Assembly: GCA_964623815.1 (NCBI GenBank)
Contig: CAZUVR010000018.1
Span: forward strand, 1-64,000
Direction: 5' to 3'
DNA: 64,000 nucleotides
DNA from: Chroococcopsis sp964623815
Lineage (GTDB): Bacteria; Cyanobacteriota; Cyanobacteriia; Cyanobacteriales; Microcystaceae
Position numbers and translations under genes: made by a program. The notes beneath the pieces are model-generated. The model did no database searches. It was given only the letters and a program-made list of their open reading frames with translations, and was not told the origin of the DNA. Positions 17,951 through 27,267 of this stretch are shown here, one piece after another; the first letter of the stretch is position 1, and each line of letters opens with the position of its first letter.

Positions 17951-18050
17951 TCAATCTACCTATTTGACTTTAGCTCGATCGATCCGCTCTATATCGATTT
18001 GTTTAAATAACTTTTCCATTTCTCGGAATTTTCCCTGAAATTTTTGTAGG

Positions 18051-18068
18051 ATCATCCCTAGGGATGAT
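18051..18068. promoter_or_regulatory. Perfect 18-bp palindrome before the glycosyltransferase
   Basis: ATCATCCCTAGGGATGAT is identical to its reverse complement. It ends 13 bases before the ATG at 18082, in the divergent spacer shared with the pentapeptide gene. It could be an operator for a dimeric regulator or an mRNA hairpin near the start. Confidence 0.5.
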
Positions 18069-18081
18069 TTAACAAACCACC

Positions 18082-19284
18082 ATGAAAATACTTTTTTTAC
18101 ATTCTAATTTCCCCGCCCAATTCCGTCATTTAGCCTCTGTTCTCAGCCAGAACCCGAAAAACAAAATATTCTTCGGTACGAAACGAGCCGAAGGGCAAAT
18201 ACAGGGCGTACAGAAAATATTATACGCTCCCAGTCGCACAGTTAATCCCGCGACTCACCACTACGTGCAGAATCTTGAGAGTGCCGTACTAGAAGGGCAG
18301 GCCGTGTATAGAATGACGAATCAGATGAAAAAGATGGGGGTAATTCCCGATATAGTCTTCGGTCATTCTGGATGGGGCCCGACTCTCTTCATTAAAGACG
18401 CTTTCCCGAACACCAAACTATTATGTTATTTCGAGTGGTTCTATCACGCCCACGGCACCGACGCGGATTTTGACCCGAACGAACCGCTATCATTAGACGA
18501 TGAAGCGAGAATCAGGATCAAAAATTCTGCTATTCTAATCGATCTCTACAGTTGTGATAAGGGTTTATCCCCCACCGGTTGGCAACATCAACAATTCCCC
18601 CCAGAGTTCCGACCGAAAATTACGGTACGTCACGACGGCGTAGACACGGATCTATTTTCTCCCAAGCCAGGAGCTAAATTAGTTCTCCCCAATCTTAATC
18701 TCGATTTGTCAGAAGCGCCGGAGATCATTACTTATGTAGCACGGGGGATGGAACCCTATCGGGGGTTCCCGCAGTTCATGGAAGCTGTGTCTATATTACA
18801 ACAGAGGCGGCCCCAACTTCACGCTGTCATAGTCGGCGAAAATCGCGTCGCCTACGGGCGCAATCTGCCCGATGGCAAAACCTATAAGGAGGCTATGCTA
18901 GAAAAATTACCCCTCGACCTTTCCCGCGTCCACTTTACCGGCCTACTCCCCTATAGTCAGTATTTACAGGTTCTGCAGGCTTCTTCGGTTCACGTCTATC
19001 TAACGCGCCCCTTCGTTCTCTCCTGGTCAATGTTGGAGGCGATGTCTACCGGTTGCCTCGTCGTCGGCTCCGATACCGCCCCGGTGAGGGAATTGATTGA
19101 AGATGGCGTTAACGGCTTATTAGTAGATTTCTTCGACCCGGAAAAAATCGCCGCAGGGGTAGAATCAGCTCTCGATAATCCAGAAGATATGGCACCTCTG
19201 CGAATTAAAGCCAGGGAAACGATCGTCAATAATTACGACTTGAATCGGTTATTACCTCAACATCTTGAATGGATGTTAAGTTAG
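18082..19284 (+). CDS. Glycosyltransferase family 4
   Basis: The 400-residue product is a GT-B glycosyltransferase. The N-terminal domain begins MKILFLHSNFPAQFRHLA. The C-terminal domain has ITYVARGMEPYRGFPQFMEA, VHFTGLLPY, and the nucleotide-sugar-binding LSWSMLEAMSTGCLVVGSDTAPVRELI with the E-x7-E pattern. It probably adds a sugar to an exopolysaccharide or lipid; donor and acceptor are unknown. It stands alone and not in a polysaccharide cluster. Confidence 0.87.
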   Translation: MKILFLHSNFPAQFRHLASVLSQNPKNKIFFGTKRAEGQIQGVQKILYAPSRTVNPATHHYVQNLESAVLEGQAVYRMTNQMKKMGVIPDIVFGHSGWGPTLFIKDAFPNTKLLCYFEWFYHAHGTDADFDPNEPLSLDDEARIRIKNSAILIDLYSCDKGLSPTGWQHQQFPPEFRPKITVRHDGVDTDLFSPKPGAKLVLPNLNLDLSEAPEIITYVARGMEPYRGFPQFMEAVSILQQRRPQLHAVIVGENRVAYGRNLPDGKTYKEAMLEKLPLDLSRVHFTGLLPYSQYLQVLQASSVHVYLTRPFVLSWSMLEAMSTGCLVVGSDTAPVRELIEDGVNGLLVDFFDPEKIAAGVESALDNPEDMAPLRIKARETIVNNYDLNRLLPQHLEWMLS

Positions 19285-19330
19285 CCTTAGAATAAGTCTT
19301 TTCCTGGTTTATTTTCTAGAGCGATCGCCC

Positions 19331-19828
19331 TTACTGTATGTTCCGCTCTATAAGGGCGATCTTCCACTGGCCGGTTTGATTGGTGGCGAAGGCGATCCGG
19401 CTCCCGTCACCGCTAATAGTCGGCCTGGCTACACTTCCTTTGACGTTGGCGGTGAGTAGTTCCGCTCTTTGAGAGAGACGATCGTAGACCATAATATCGG
19501 TTTTACCCCTCTCGGTGGAGACGTAGGCGATAAAACGACCATCAGCGCTCAAAGCTGGTTGATCCTGGCTCGAATCTCTTCGGTTAAGGTTGGGCAGGGG
19601 CACCAGTCGCCTTTCTTGTAGATCAAAAAGATAAATACTGCGGCGACCACCGCGATCGGATGCAAAAGCCAAATAACGCCCGTCCCCACTATAGGCGGGA
19701 TTTTCTTCCACCGACGTACTATTTAAGCCCCCCGTTAATATCTCTGGAGCGGTCAGCAGGGCGCTACTACAACCGTTAACGGCGAGGCTTAAAAATACTA
19801 ATATCTTAATAACTGTCTTCTTTACCAA
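19331..19828 (-). CDS. TolB-like beta-propeller lipoprotein, short
   Basis: The 165-residue product has a signal peptide with lipobox LAVNGC (Cys20), then three TolB/WD40-like blades (ENPAYSGDGRYLAFASDRGG; DQPALSADGRFIAYVSTERG; ARPTISGDGSRIAFATNQTG). Three blades are fewer than a closed propeller needs, so it may oligomerise or be a reduced member. Its start overlaps the preceding 71-aa gene by 23 bases, indicating coupled translation. Confidence 0.75.
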   Translation of the reverse strand: MVKKTVIKILVFLSLAVNGCSSALLTAPEILTGGLNSTSVEENPAYSGDGRYLAFASDRGGRRSIYLFDLQERRLVPLPNLNRRDSSQDQPALSADGRFIAYVSTERGKTDIMVYDRLSQRAELLTANVKGSVARPTISGDGSRIAFATNQTGQWKIALIERNIQ

Positions 19829-20021
19829 CGGTTTTCAAGGTGAGTATTCTGTTAGCATCACTTAGACATTCTGCCACAGTTTTGCGATCCTCTAGATCTA
19901 CGCTGGTGGTAGCGATAATATCTTGAGCCTGTTCTCGATAAACCGCACCCGTTACCGGATCAACTTGCTCAATATGTTCTAAATTATTGCAGATTTGTTG
20001 AACGGATTTTGTATCAGACAT
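19806..20021 (-). CDS. Small helical protein, unknown
   Basis: The 71-residue product (MSDTKSVQQICNNLEHIEQV) is acidic and helical, with no signal peptide or membrane span. It overlaps the TolB-like lipoprotein gene downstream by 23 bases in another frame. No family is recognised. It lies 80 bases after the LRR gene's stop, on the same strand. Confidence 0.55.
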   Translation of the reverse strand: MSDTKSVQQICNNLEHIEQVDPVTGAVYREQAQDIIATTSVDLEDRKTVAECLSDANRILTLKTVGKEDSY

Positions 20022-20100
20022 GATTTACTCTCGGCTTATGAATGTTCCTATCACCATCTTAGTCCGGTCTCTATTAACTCCTGTTTTCTTAAACTTAATT

Positions 20101-21174
20101 TTAAAACTTACAAATTGATTCTGGTTTCACTGGGCACTGAGAATAATTACTCAGGGGATTGTTTTTTAACTCTAATTGAGTTAGTTTTGCTAAAAATGCT
20201 AATGGTTTCGTATCTTTTATCTTATTATTCGAGAGTATTAAGGTTCTTAAATCTACTAAAAATGATAGCGGCTCTACATTTTGTACTTGATTATAAGCTA
20301 AGTCTAATCCCTCCAATCTCGTTAATCTTTTTAATGGTTCGACGTTTACAATAGAATTACGCGACATCAATAGCAATTTTAATTGACTTAATTTATCTAC
20401 CCCTTCTAGATTATTAATCTGGTTATTGTGTAAGATCAATACGCTTAAATTATTTAACTTTTCTAGTGGTTTAATCGTCAGTATTTTATTGTTATTCAGA
20501 GACAATCCCGAGAGATGTTTTAAGTTAGCGAGAGGATTAATGTTAGAAATTTTGTTGTCATCCCCTAGTAAAAACTTTAAGTTACTTAATTTCTCTAATG
20601 GGGAGATGTCGGTAATTTGATTGAAAGGGATGTATAGTTTTTCTAAATTGTTTAATTTTTCAACACCATTAAGGTTTTTAACGCGATTATTCCACAGCCA
20701 TAAAACTTCTAAATTTGTCAGCTCTCCTAATGGTTTTAGATTGGCTACTTGATTATTAGATAGATCTAATTCTCTTAGATTTTTCAGGAATTTTAAAGAA
20801 TTAATATGACGAATATGATTGTCAGACAATATTAAATATTCTAGATTTTGAAAGTATATTAAAGGGGATAAATCCGTAATTTCGTGACCTTGCAAGTTTA
20901 AAGAAGTCGCTTCGCTAAAAGAGCGAGAAGCCACCTGACAATCGGAAGTTCTGGCAATATCTAAAAGCACATCGATCGTATGTTGTGATTCTAGAGATTG
21001 ACTGTTTTTATGGAGACACAGATTGGTGAAAGCATCGCTAGCGTCTATGGGGCGAAAAGAAGGTAAAAAACCAGTAATCAGAACAAAAATGACCGCTAAT
21101 AAAAATAATTTGCCGAAACGACTGACAAAAGTAAAGACCGGCACTTGCATAAAATTACGGTGAGGGTATAACAA
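20101..21174 (-). CDS. Leucine-rich repeat protein with N-terminal membrane anchor
   Basis: The 357-residue product has a membrane or signal segment at residues 23-42 (GKLFLLAVIFVLITGFLP), a helical cap with two cysteines (53, 79), then about eleven 22-residue repeats of the type LTNLEVLWLWNNRVKNLNGVEK (residues 92-340). This is the SDS22/internalin-like class. The C-terminus has CPVKPESICKF, two cysteines that may cap the solenoid. It is likely exported or anchored outward and binds proteins; partners are unknown. Confidence 0.85.
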   Translation of the reverse strand: MLYPHRNFMQVPVFTFVSRFGKLFLLAVIFVLITGFLPSFRPIDASDAFTNLCLHKNSQSLESQHTIDVLLDIARTSDCQVASRSFSEATSLNLQGHEITDLSPLIYFQNLEYLILSDNHIRHINSLKFLKNLRELDLSNNQVANLKPLGELTNLEVLWLWNNRVKNLNGVEKLNNLEKLYIPFNQITDISPLEKLSNLKFLLGDDNKISNINPLANLKHLSGLSLNNNKILTIKPLEKLNNLSVLILHNNQINNLEGVDKLSQLKLLLMSRNSIVNVEPLKRLTRLEGLDLAYNQVQNVEPLSFLVDLRTLILSNNKIKDTKPLAFLAKLTQLELKNNPLSNYSQCPVKPESICKF

Positions 21175-21325
21175 GATTCTAACCCAGATACTAATTAGCC
21201 ACCACTGCGAGCGATCAGCCCCCTTTTCGGTAATTTCATCTCGGGTTTCAGGTCCATAAGTTGTTAATATTTGTTTATATTATTTTTGTAAGTTTGACGA
21301 TACGCGATCGCCTCACCATCTTTAT

Positions 21326-22171
21326 ATGTTACCCTCCCACATCATCCTCGATCCCCTATTAGTAAACTGGTTACAAGAAGACATAGGCAGGGGCGATCGT
21401 TCTACCGACGGTATCCTCCGGGGCCACGCTAAAATAGGACAGGCTTATTGGCTTGCCAAAGAGGCGGGAGTAATCGCCGGCTTACCCGTCGCCGCTAGAG
21501 TCTTTCAACTACTTAATCAAACGGTTCATTTTATGCCCACCGTAGCCGAAGGAGAATACTGCGAGCCTAAAACCATCATCGCCGAAATCAACGGCCCCCT
21601 AGACGCTTTATTGATGGGAGAGAGAGTCAGTTTAAATCTAGCGATGCGTCTCAGTGGTATCGCCACCTCTACCCGCCGGTATGTAGAAAAAATCGCTGAC
21701 TTACCGACTCGACTTGTCGATACCCGCAAAACTACCCCCGGATTGAGAATGCTTGAAAAATACGCCACTTTCATAGGCGGTGCGATCAATCATCGTTTCG
21801 GTTTAGACGATGCCATCATGATTAAAGATAATCACATTCAGGCCGCCGGCGGAATCGACGAAGCGGTTAACCGGGTGCGTCAAGCCATGCCCTATCCCCT
21901 GACGATAGAAGTCGAAACATCTAATCTTGAAGAGGTGCAACAAGCTCTGAGCATGGGGGTAGAAATTATCATGCTCGATAATATGAGCGATGGGGAAATG
22001 AGGGCGGCGGTAGATTTAATTCGTCGGCATTCTCGCGGGGTAAAAATCGAGGCTTCCGGGAATATTACCCTCGATAATATTCGCTCGGTGGCCCTGACGG
22101 GCGTGGACTATATCTCTACCAGCGCCCCCATTACCCGCTCGTCTTGGTTAGATTTAAGCATGAAAATTTAA
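21326..22171 (+). CDS. nadC: Nicotinate-nucleotide pyrophosphorylase (quinolinate phosphoribosyltransferase)
   Basis: It converts quinolinate and PRPP to nicotinate mononucleotide in de novo NAD synthesis. The 281-residue product carries EDIGRGDRSTDG near the N-terminus, TRKTTPGLRMLEKYA, HRFGLDDAIMIKDNHI, and IEASGNITLDNI, all hallmark QPRTase segments with the substrate-binding Arg, His and Lys residues. The length is normal. It stands alone, with a candidate terminator at 22194. Confidence 0.96.
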   Translation: MLPSHIILDPLLVNWLQEDIGRGDRSTDGILRGHAKIGQAYWLAKEAGVIAGLPVAARVFQLLNQTVHFMPTVAEGEYCEPKTIIAEINGPLDALLMGERVSLNLAMRLSGIATSTRRYVEKIADLPTRLVDTRKTTPGLRMLEKYATFIGGAINHRFGLDDAIMIKDNHIQAAGGIDEAVNRVRQAMPYPLTIEVETSNLEEVQQALSMGVEIIMLDNMSDGEMRAAVDLIRRHSRGVKIEASGNITLDNIRSVALTGVDYISTSAPITRSSWLDLSMKI

Positions 22172-22193
22172 GTACTAATACTCAGATTCGATC

Positions 22194-22209
22194 GGTAACA
22201 AAAGTTACC
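22194..22209 (+). terminator. Candidate terminator after nadC
   Basis: GGTAAC-AAAA-GTTACC is a perfect 6-bp stem with a 4-base loop, 23 bases after nadC. The run after it (CAATTGTTCTT) is only weakly T-rich. Confidence 0.4.
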
Positions 22210-22281
22210 CAATTGTTCTTAATATTTGTTATTGTAGTTGTTAACAATTCTCAATACTTTTGGGGACGATGGACATAAGGT

Positions 22282-22962
22282 ATGGTTATACTTTCGATCG
22301 CTAATGGAGTAGAAGAAAATATACAAAGCCTGAAGACTGTTTGGAACACCATAACAAGTCACAGTTGTCCCTATGTATACAACTTCCACCTTCACACTAA
22401 CTGCTCTGACGGTCAATTAACGCCGGAAGCACTGATTCAACAAGCCGTAGCCATCGGTTTACAGGGCTTGGCGATTACCGATCATCATTCTATAGCGGGC
22501 TACCTCAAAGCTCAAGCCTGGCTGAACGAGCATGATTGCCCCTGGCTACCTAAACTCTGGGTGGGAGTAGAAATAACCTCGCTTCTCCTGGATACGGAAG
22601 TACATTTACTCGGTTACGGTTTCAATCCCTCTCACGGCAAAATCCGCCCCTATTTAGAAGGTAAACGTCCGGAAGGCGAATTCGCCGAGGCTGCCAGAGT
22701 TATCGATGCCCTACACTCGGCCGGGGGCTTGGTAATTCTCGCCCATCCCTGCCGGTATCATCTTCCCTACTCGCAATTGATCCCCGCCGCCGTTAATATC
22801 GGTATCGATGGCGTTGAGACTTATTATGCCTATAATAACCCCAAACCCTGGCAGACCAGCCTCTCAGAAACAGAGAAAGTCCTGGACTTAACCCAGAAAT
22901 ACAATCTCCTTAACACCTGCGGCACCGACTCCCACGGCTTGAGCATCCTACAGAGAATCTAA
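22282..22962 (+). CDS. PHP-domain phosphoesterase
   Basis: The 226-residue product has the PHP metal-binding motifs: FHLHTNCSDG (residues 35-44), ITDHHSIAGY (65-74), EITSLL (95-100), LAHPCRYH (153-160) and a C-terminal GTDSHG (about 214-219). It resembles the trpH-type predicted metal-dependent phosphoesterases, which act on small phosphorylated molecules or RNA ends. Its last 15 bases overlap the end of nagA on the other strand. Confidence 0.85.
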   Translation: MVILSIANGVEENIQSLKTVWNTITSHSCPYVYNFHLHTNCSDGQLTPEALIQQAVAIGLQGLAITDHHSIAGYLKAQAWLNEHDCPWLPKLWVGVEITSLLLDTEVHLLGYGFNPSHGKIRPYLEGKRPEGEFAEAARVIDALHSAGGLVILAHPCRYHLPYSQLIPAAVNIGIDGVETYYAYNNPKPWQTSLSETEKVLDLTQKYNLLNTCGTDSHGLSILQRI

Positions 22963-24093
22963 TCTGCCCAGGTTGAGCTGGCCCGTTTTTTCGCACCACT
23001 GCCAACGCAATAAACTCGCCCTTTGATTTATGCCGATTCCGGGCATATTCAAAGCCTTGCGGGGCGATTCCGTAGCCAGGGCCACCGCCGTCTCAAGAGG
23101 ACAAACACCCCACCTGACTAAATTCTCTACCCCCTTTAAAAGGGGTAAAGTTGTCCCAGCTAAAGTGCCGTTTAATAATCGGGCGGTGCCGCCTTTGACT
23201 TCTATCTCTCTATCATCCCAGGGATACAATCCGTCTTCCAATCCCATCGGCGCTAGGGCATCGCTGACGAGAAATACCCCCCTCTCATAATCACTGGCTT
23301 TTAAGAGCAATTTCATCATCTGCGGATGGACGTGTTGACCATCGGCTATCAAACCACAAAAAACTTTCTCATTCAATATAGCCTCGGCTAATAATCCAGG
23401 TTGGCGGTGATGTAGGGCTGGCATCGCGTTATAAGCGTGTGTCACCATCGACGCACCCCCATCAAAGGCTCTCTCAGCCTCGGTGCTTGTAGCCGTCGAG
23501 TGGGCCAAACTTACTATTATTCCTCTCTCGTGTAAGTATTTAATTAATTGTCCCTCCCTATCTAATTCGGGGGCGAGGGTAACTATCTTTACGCTATGTT
23601 CGTACTCGCCTACAATCTCTTTTAAAGCTGGGATGCTCGGTTTTAATAGATATTGTTCGGGGTGCGCCCCCCTTTTCTCGTAGTTGAGAAACGGCCCCTC
23701 TAAATGTACCCCCAATACTCTCGCTGTATTTTTCCCCTCCTTTTCCTGCTCTTTCATGAATCTATCTATTACCCCGAGAGCGCGGCGAAAATTCTCTACC
23801 GATGTGGTGACTAATGTGGGTAAATATCCATCTACTCCCGCGCCCCACAGGTAATCGCTAATTTGGTGTAATTTTTCTATATCGGTTTCTTCAATTTCGG
23901 GAAAGGCTAAACCCAATCCGCCGTTTATCTGTAAGTCAATTCCCCCTAAAGAGATTAAATCCCCTTCTACGTCTATTATCTCCCCATCGGCTTCGATTTG
24001 GGGGGCGATCGCTGCTATCATCCCCTCGCTATCGATATATATTTCCCAGACATCTTTACATCCCACTATGCGAGCGTTGATTATCTTGAGCAT
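22948..24093 (-). CDS. nagA: N-acetylglucosamine-6-phosphate deacetylase
   Basis: It removes the acetyl group from GlcNAc-6-phosphate in amino-sugar or peptidoglycan recycling. The 381-residue form starts at ATG 24093 (MLKIINARIVG); the frame extends to 24147, but those residues are atypical. Motifs of the amidohydrolase barrel: GGIDLQINGG, GVHLEGPFLN, VSLAHSTAT, VTHAYNAM and FLVSDALAPMG (the catalytic Asp). It overlaps the PHP gene tail by 15 bases, and no nagB is visible. Confidence 0.93.
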   Translation of the reverse strand: MLKIINARIVGCKDVWEIYIDSEGMIAAIAPQIEADGEIIDVEGDLISLGGIDLQINGGLGLAFPEIEETDIEKLHQISDYLWGAGVDGYLPTLVTTSVENFRRALGVIDRFMKEQEKEGKNTARVLGVHLEGPFLNYEKRGAHPEQYLLKPSIPALKEIVGEYEHSVKIVTLAPELDREGQLIKYLHERGIIVSLAHSTATSTEAERAFDGGASMVTHAYNAMPALHHRQPGLLAEAILNEKVFCGLIADGQHVHPQMMKLLLKASDYERGVFLVSDALAPMGLEDGLYPWDDREIEVKGGTARLLNGTLAGTTLPLLKGVENLVRWGVCPLETAVALATESPRKALNMPGIGINQRASLLRWQWCEKTGQLNLGRLDSL

Positions 24094-24170
24094 TTCCCTT
24101 AGCCGTTTAAATTTTCTCATTATATGGGCGATGGGTGAAGCAGGCAAAGTAGTCGGAAATGAAAAAAGAC

Positions 24171-24240
24171 AAGAGAGAGAGTCGGGAGTCGGGGATATTT
24201 ATTTCGACTGCTTCCTACTCCCTAATCTCTATCCCCAATT
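24171..24240. repeat. Heptanucleotide repeats in opposite orientations
   Basis: GAGAGTCGGGAGTCGGGGAT is followed by CTTCCTACTCCCTAATCTCT after a 15-base AT-rich loop, giving an imperfect hairpin in the gap between nagA and the RTX gene. Same class as 1-45. Confidence 0.65.
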
Positions 24241-24263
24241 GAATTGGGTATCATTTCTGTTAA

Positions 24264-27089
24264 CTATCCGAACAGGGGAGGGAAAGCTATATCTCGGGAA
24301 GCAGCGAAATTAAGATTACTTGGCAGGATAGCTAGAACGTTGCCGGTGGTAGTGAGGGTAAGCGCCCCGGTGCCACTATTGTAGGCGAAGTAATTGGGAT
24401 TATTTACCCCCAAGGTGAGCAGATTCACCAAGAGCTTATCGTTCTGCGATGGATTGAAGTCGGTGATAGTTTTCAACCCTCCGCCAAGCCAGAAACTATC
24501 AGCGCCAGCACCGCCGGTGAGGATGTCACCTCCGCCGCCACCATTAAGGGTATCATTTCCGTTGCCGCCCGAGAGAGTATCGTTGCCTCCGGTACCGATG
24601 AGGGAATCATTACCGTCGCCACCGAAGATTAAAGACCAGTAAGAAGTGCCGCTTAGGGTATCGTTGCCCGCTGTACCCGTCACGACACCGTAAATACCTC
24701 CGTTGCCGAAGTTGATCTGTTCTACGTTGGTGAGAGTATCCGTACCCTCATTTCCATCGGTGCCTACAAGATCTCGTATGCTAATACTACCGTTAGGGAG
24801 AATAGTGGTTTGAAAATCGTAGTAGTTGCCTGAGAAATTCACAATATCGTAACCTGTACCACCATCGATCGCATCGTTACCGGCGCCACCGCTGATCACA
24901 TCGTTACCTCCACCTGCGGAGATAACATTACCGACACTACTACCGATGATCGTATCATTACCTCCAGTAGCGATGATATTCTCGATCGAGATTAGGGTAT
25001 CCGTTAGGGTACCGTTACCAGGGAATTCTACAACTCCTGTTTGTAAATTGGCACTTATCGAGCCCCCATAAAAGGCGTAGGTGGTGGTATCGTTGCCATC
25101 GCCGCCGTTGATGGTGTCAAAACCGAAGCCGCCGTCGAGCGTATCGTTGCCCGCACCGCCATTAATGCTGTCATTGCCATAGCCAGCGGTGATGATGTTA
25201 CCAACACTACTGCCGACGATCGTATCGTTACCCCCGGTGCCGATGATATTCTCGATCGAGATCAGGGTATCCGTTTCGGTAGTGTTACCAGGGAAAGTCA
25301 CGACTCCAGTTTGCAAATTAGCATTGATCGGGCCCGCATAAAAAGCGTAGGTGGTGGTATCGTTGCCATCGCCGCCGTTGATGGTGTCGAAACCGTAACC
25401 GCCATCGAGCGTATCGTTGCCTGCACCGCCATTAATGCTGTCATTGCCATAGCCGGCAGTAATAATGTTATTGGCGCTACTACCAATGATCGTATCGTCA
25501 CCTGATCCTGCGATGATATTCTCGATCGAGATCAAGCTATCGGTTCTGCTTGTGTTACCAGGAAATCCGACAACTCCCGTTTGCAAATTGGCATTGATTG
25601 AATAGGAGTAGAAATCATAGGTGGTTGTATCATTACCATCACCGCCATTGATGATATCGGAACCGTAACCGCCATCAATGAGATCATCTCCCGCACCACC
25701 TTCGATGACATCGTCACCATCACTGGCGGTGATAAAGTCGTTGCCGTTACCGGCCGAGAGGGTATCATTGCCTCCCGTACCGATGATGTAATCATTACCA
25801 TCACCACCGAAGATTAAAGACCAGTAAGGAGTCCCCCTCAGGGTATCATTCCCCGCCCCTCCGGTGACAACCCCGTAAATACCACCGGTGCTAAAGTTAA
25901 TCTGTTCGATGTTGGTGAGGGTATCGACACCCTCATTTCCGTCGCCAGTTACAAGGTCTCGTATCTGAATACTACCGTTAGCCAGAATAGTTGCTTGGAA
26001 ATCGGAGTTGTTCCCTGAGAAATTAACCGTATCGTAACCAGCACCACCATCGATCACATCATTACCACCGGCACCTGTGATCACATCGTTACCCGCACCT
26101 GCAGTGATGACGTTACTGACGCTACTGCCGATAAGCGTATCATTGCCAGCCCCGGCGATGATATTCTCGATCGAGATCAGAGTATCGGTTTGGGTACCGT
26201 TACCAGGGAATGCCACAACCCCCGTTTGCAAATTAGCGTTGAGCGGGCCGTAGAAAAAAGCGTAGGTGGTAGTATCGTTGCCGCTACCTCCATCGATAAT
26301 ATCGAAACCAAAACCGCCATCGATGGTATCATTGCCGTTACCACCCGAGAGGGTATCATTCCCCGTCGTACCGTTGATGGAATCATTACCCTCGCCACCG
26401 AAAATCAACGACCAATAAGGAGTGCCGTTGAGAGTATCATTTCCCGTAGTCCCTGTTACGACACCGTAAACAGCGCCGTTACTAAAGTTAATCTGGTCTA
26501 CGCCAGTAAGAATATCAGTACCCTCATTTCCGTCGCTGCTTACGAGGTCTTTTATCTGAATACTCCCGTTAGCGAGGATAGTAGCTTGAAAATCGTAGTG
26601 GTTCCCCGCAAAATTAACAATATCGTAACCGGTGCCTCCATCGATCGTATCGTTACCCCCACTCCCGGTGATTACATCGTTACCCCCACCCCCAGTGATT
26701 AGATTACCAGCGCTACTACCGATGATCGTATCGTTACCTATACCGGCGATGATATTCTCGATCGAGATCAGAGTATCGGTTCTGGTAGAGTTGCCGGGAA
26801 ATGCTACTACTCCTGTGCCGAGATTAGCGTTGATCGGGCCCCCATAAAAAGCGTAGGTAGTGGTGTCATTCCCAGTACCCCCGTTGATCGTATCGAAACC
26901 GAAACCGCCATCGATGGTGTCATTGCCGGCAAGACCATCGATATAGTCGTCGACGCTGGTACCTAAGATAGAATCATTCCCGGCAGTACCGATGAATGTA
27001 CTCAGGCTAGATATTTCTAAAGCCCCTATATTAGTTGTATTTGTTGAGCTTTTTCCAGTATTGTTAGCTTGCTTTGAATTATTAATCAT
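24264..27089 (-). CDS. RTX-type calcium-binding beta-roll protein
   Basis: The 941-residue product is filled with GGxGNDxI nonapeptides that bind Ca2+ and fold as parallel beta rolls after secretion, usually by a type I system. Two larger modules recur between them. Module A (TTTYAFYGGPINANLQTGVV...ISIENII) starts near residues 76, 273, 487, 577 and 667. Module B (VNFSGNxxDFQATILANGSI...QINF) starts near 158, 355 and 749. The order is A-B-A-B-A-A-A-B. The C-terminus (DILTGGAGADSF ... ITDFNPSQNDKLLV) is the usual terminal RTX cap. No enzymatic domain or N-terminal signal peptide is seen, and no ABC exporter or TolC gene lies nearby. Confidence 0.9.
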   Translation of the reverse strand: MINNSKQANNTGKSSTNTTNIGALEISSLSTFIGTAGNDSILGTSVDDYIDGLAGNDTIDGGFGFDTINGGTGNDTTTYAFYGGPINANLGTGVVAFPGNSTRTDTLISIENIIAGIGNDTIIGSSAGNLITGGGGNDVITGSGGNDTIDGGTGYDIVNFAGNHYDFQATILANGSIQIKDLVSSDGNEGTDILTGVDQINFSNGAVYGVVTGTTGNDTLNGTPYWSLIFGGEGNDSINGTTGNDTLSGGNGNDTIDGGFGFDIIDGGSGNDTTTYAFFYGPLNANLQTGVVAFPGNGTQTDTLISIENIIAGAGNDTLIGSSVSNVITAGAGNDVITGAGGNDVIDGGAGYDTVNFSGNNSDFQATILANGSIQIRDLVTGDGNEGVDTLTNIEQINFSTGGIYGVVTGGAGNDTLRGTPYWSLIFGGDGNDYIIGTGGNDTLSAGNGNDFITASDGDDVIEGGAGDDLIDGGYGSDIINGGDGNDTTTYDFYSYSINANLQTGVVGFPGNTSRTDSLISIENIIAGSGDDTIIGSSANNIITAGYGNDSINGGAGNDTLDGGYGFDTINGGDGNDTTTYAFYAGPINANLQTGVVTFPGNTTETDTLISIENIIGTGGNDTIVGSSVGNIITAGYGNDSINGGAGNDTLDGGFGFDTINGGDGNDTTTYAFYGGSISANLQTGVVEFPGNGTLTDTLISIENIIATGGNDTIIGSSVGNVISAGGGNDVISGGAGNDAIDGGTGYDIVNFSGNYYDFQTTILPNGSISIRDLVGTDGNEGTDTLTNVEQINFGNGGIYGVVTGTAGNDTLSGTSYWSLIFGGDGNDSLIGTGGNDTLSGGNGNDTLNGGGGGDILTGGAGADSFWLGGGLKTITDFNPSQNDKLLVNLLTLGVNNPNYFAYNSGTGALTLTTTGNVLAILPSNLNFAASRDIAFPPLFG
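24822..25631 (-). repeat. Three tandem 270-bp units in the RTX gene
   Basis: Module A copies at residues 487, 577 and 667 are spaced exactly 90 residues apart. The DNA is also close to identical between copies, for example TAGGTGGTGGTATCGTTGCC at 25078 and again at 25348. This suggests recent internal duplication or gene conversion. Confidence 0.75.
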
Positions 27090-27267
27090 AAATTTTACAG
27101 TTCTTTCTTGGGTAAATGAGTTCTCCTCGGATTGAAGAACTGTTAATTTATAGTTTTCAACCCGACACCCTTAAGATAAGGCTCCTATCCCTCTCATTCC
27201 ATCTGTTAAATGTCACGTTCAAACCGTTACAATTGTCATGTTCGGTTTTTTCCACACTTCATAAATA

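Noticed and set aside
24394..26847. Many open frames inside the RTX gene on both strands
   Set aside because: They arise from the repetitive, stop-poor nonapeptide DNA; the products are low complexity and match no family, whereas the minus-strand 941-aa frame has clear RTX repeats.
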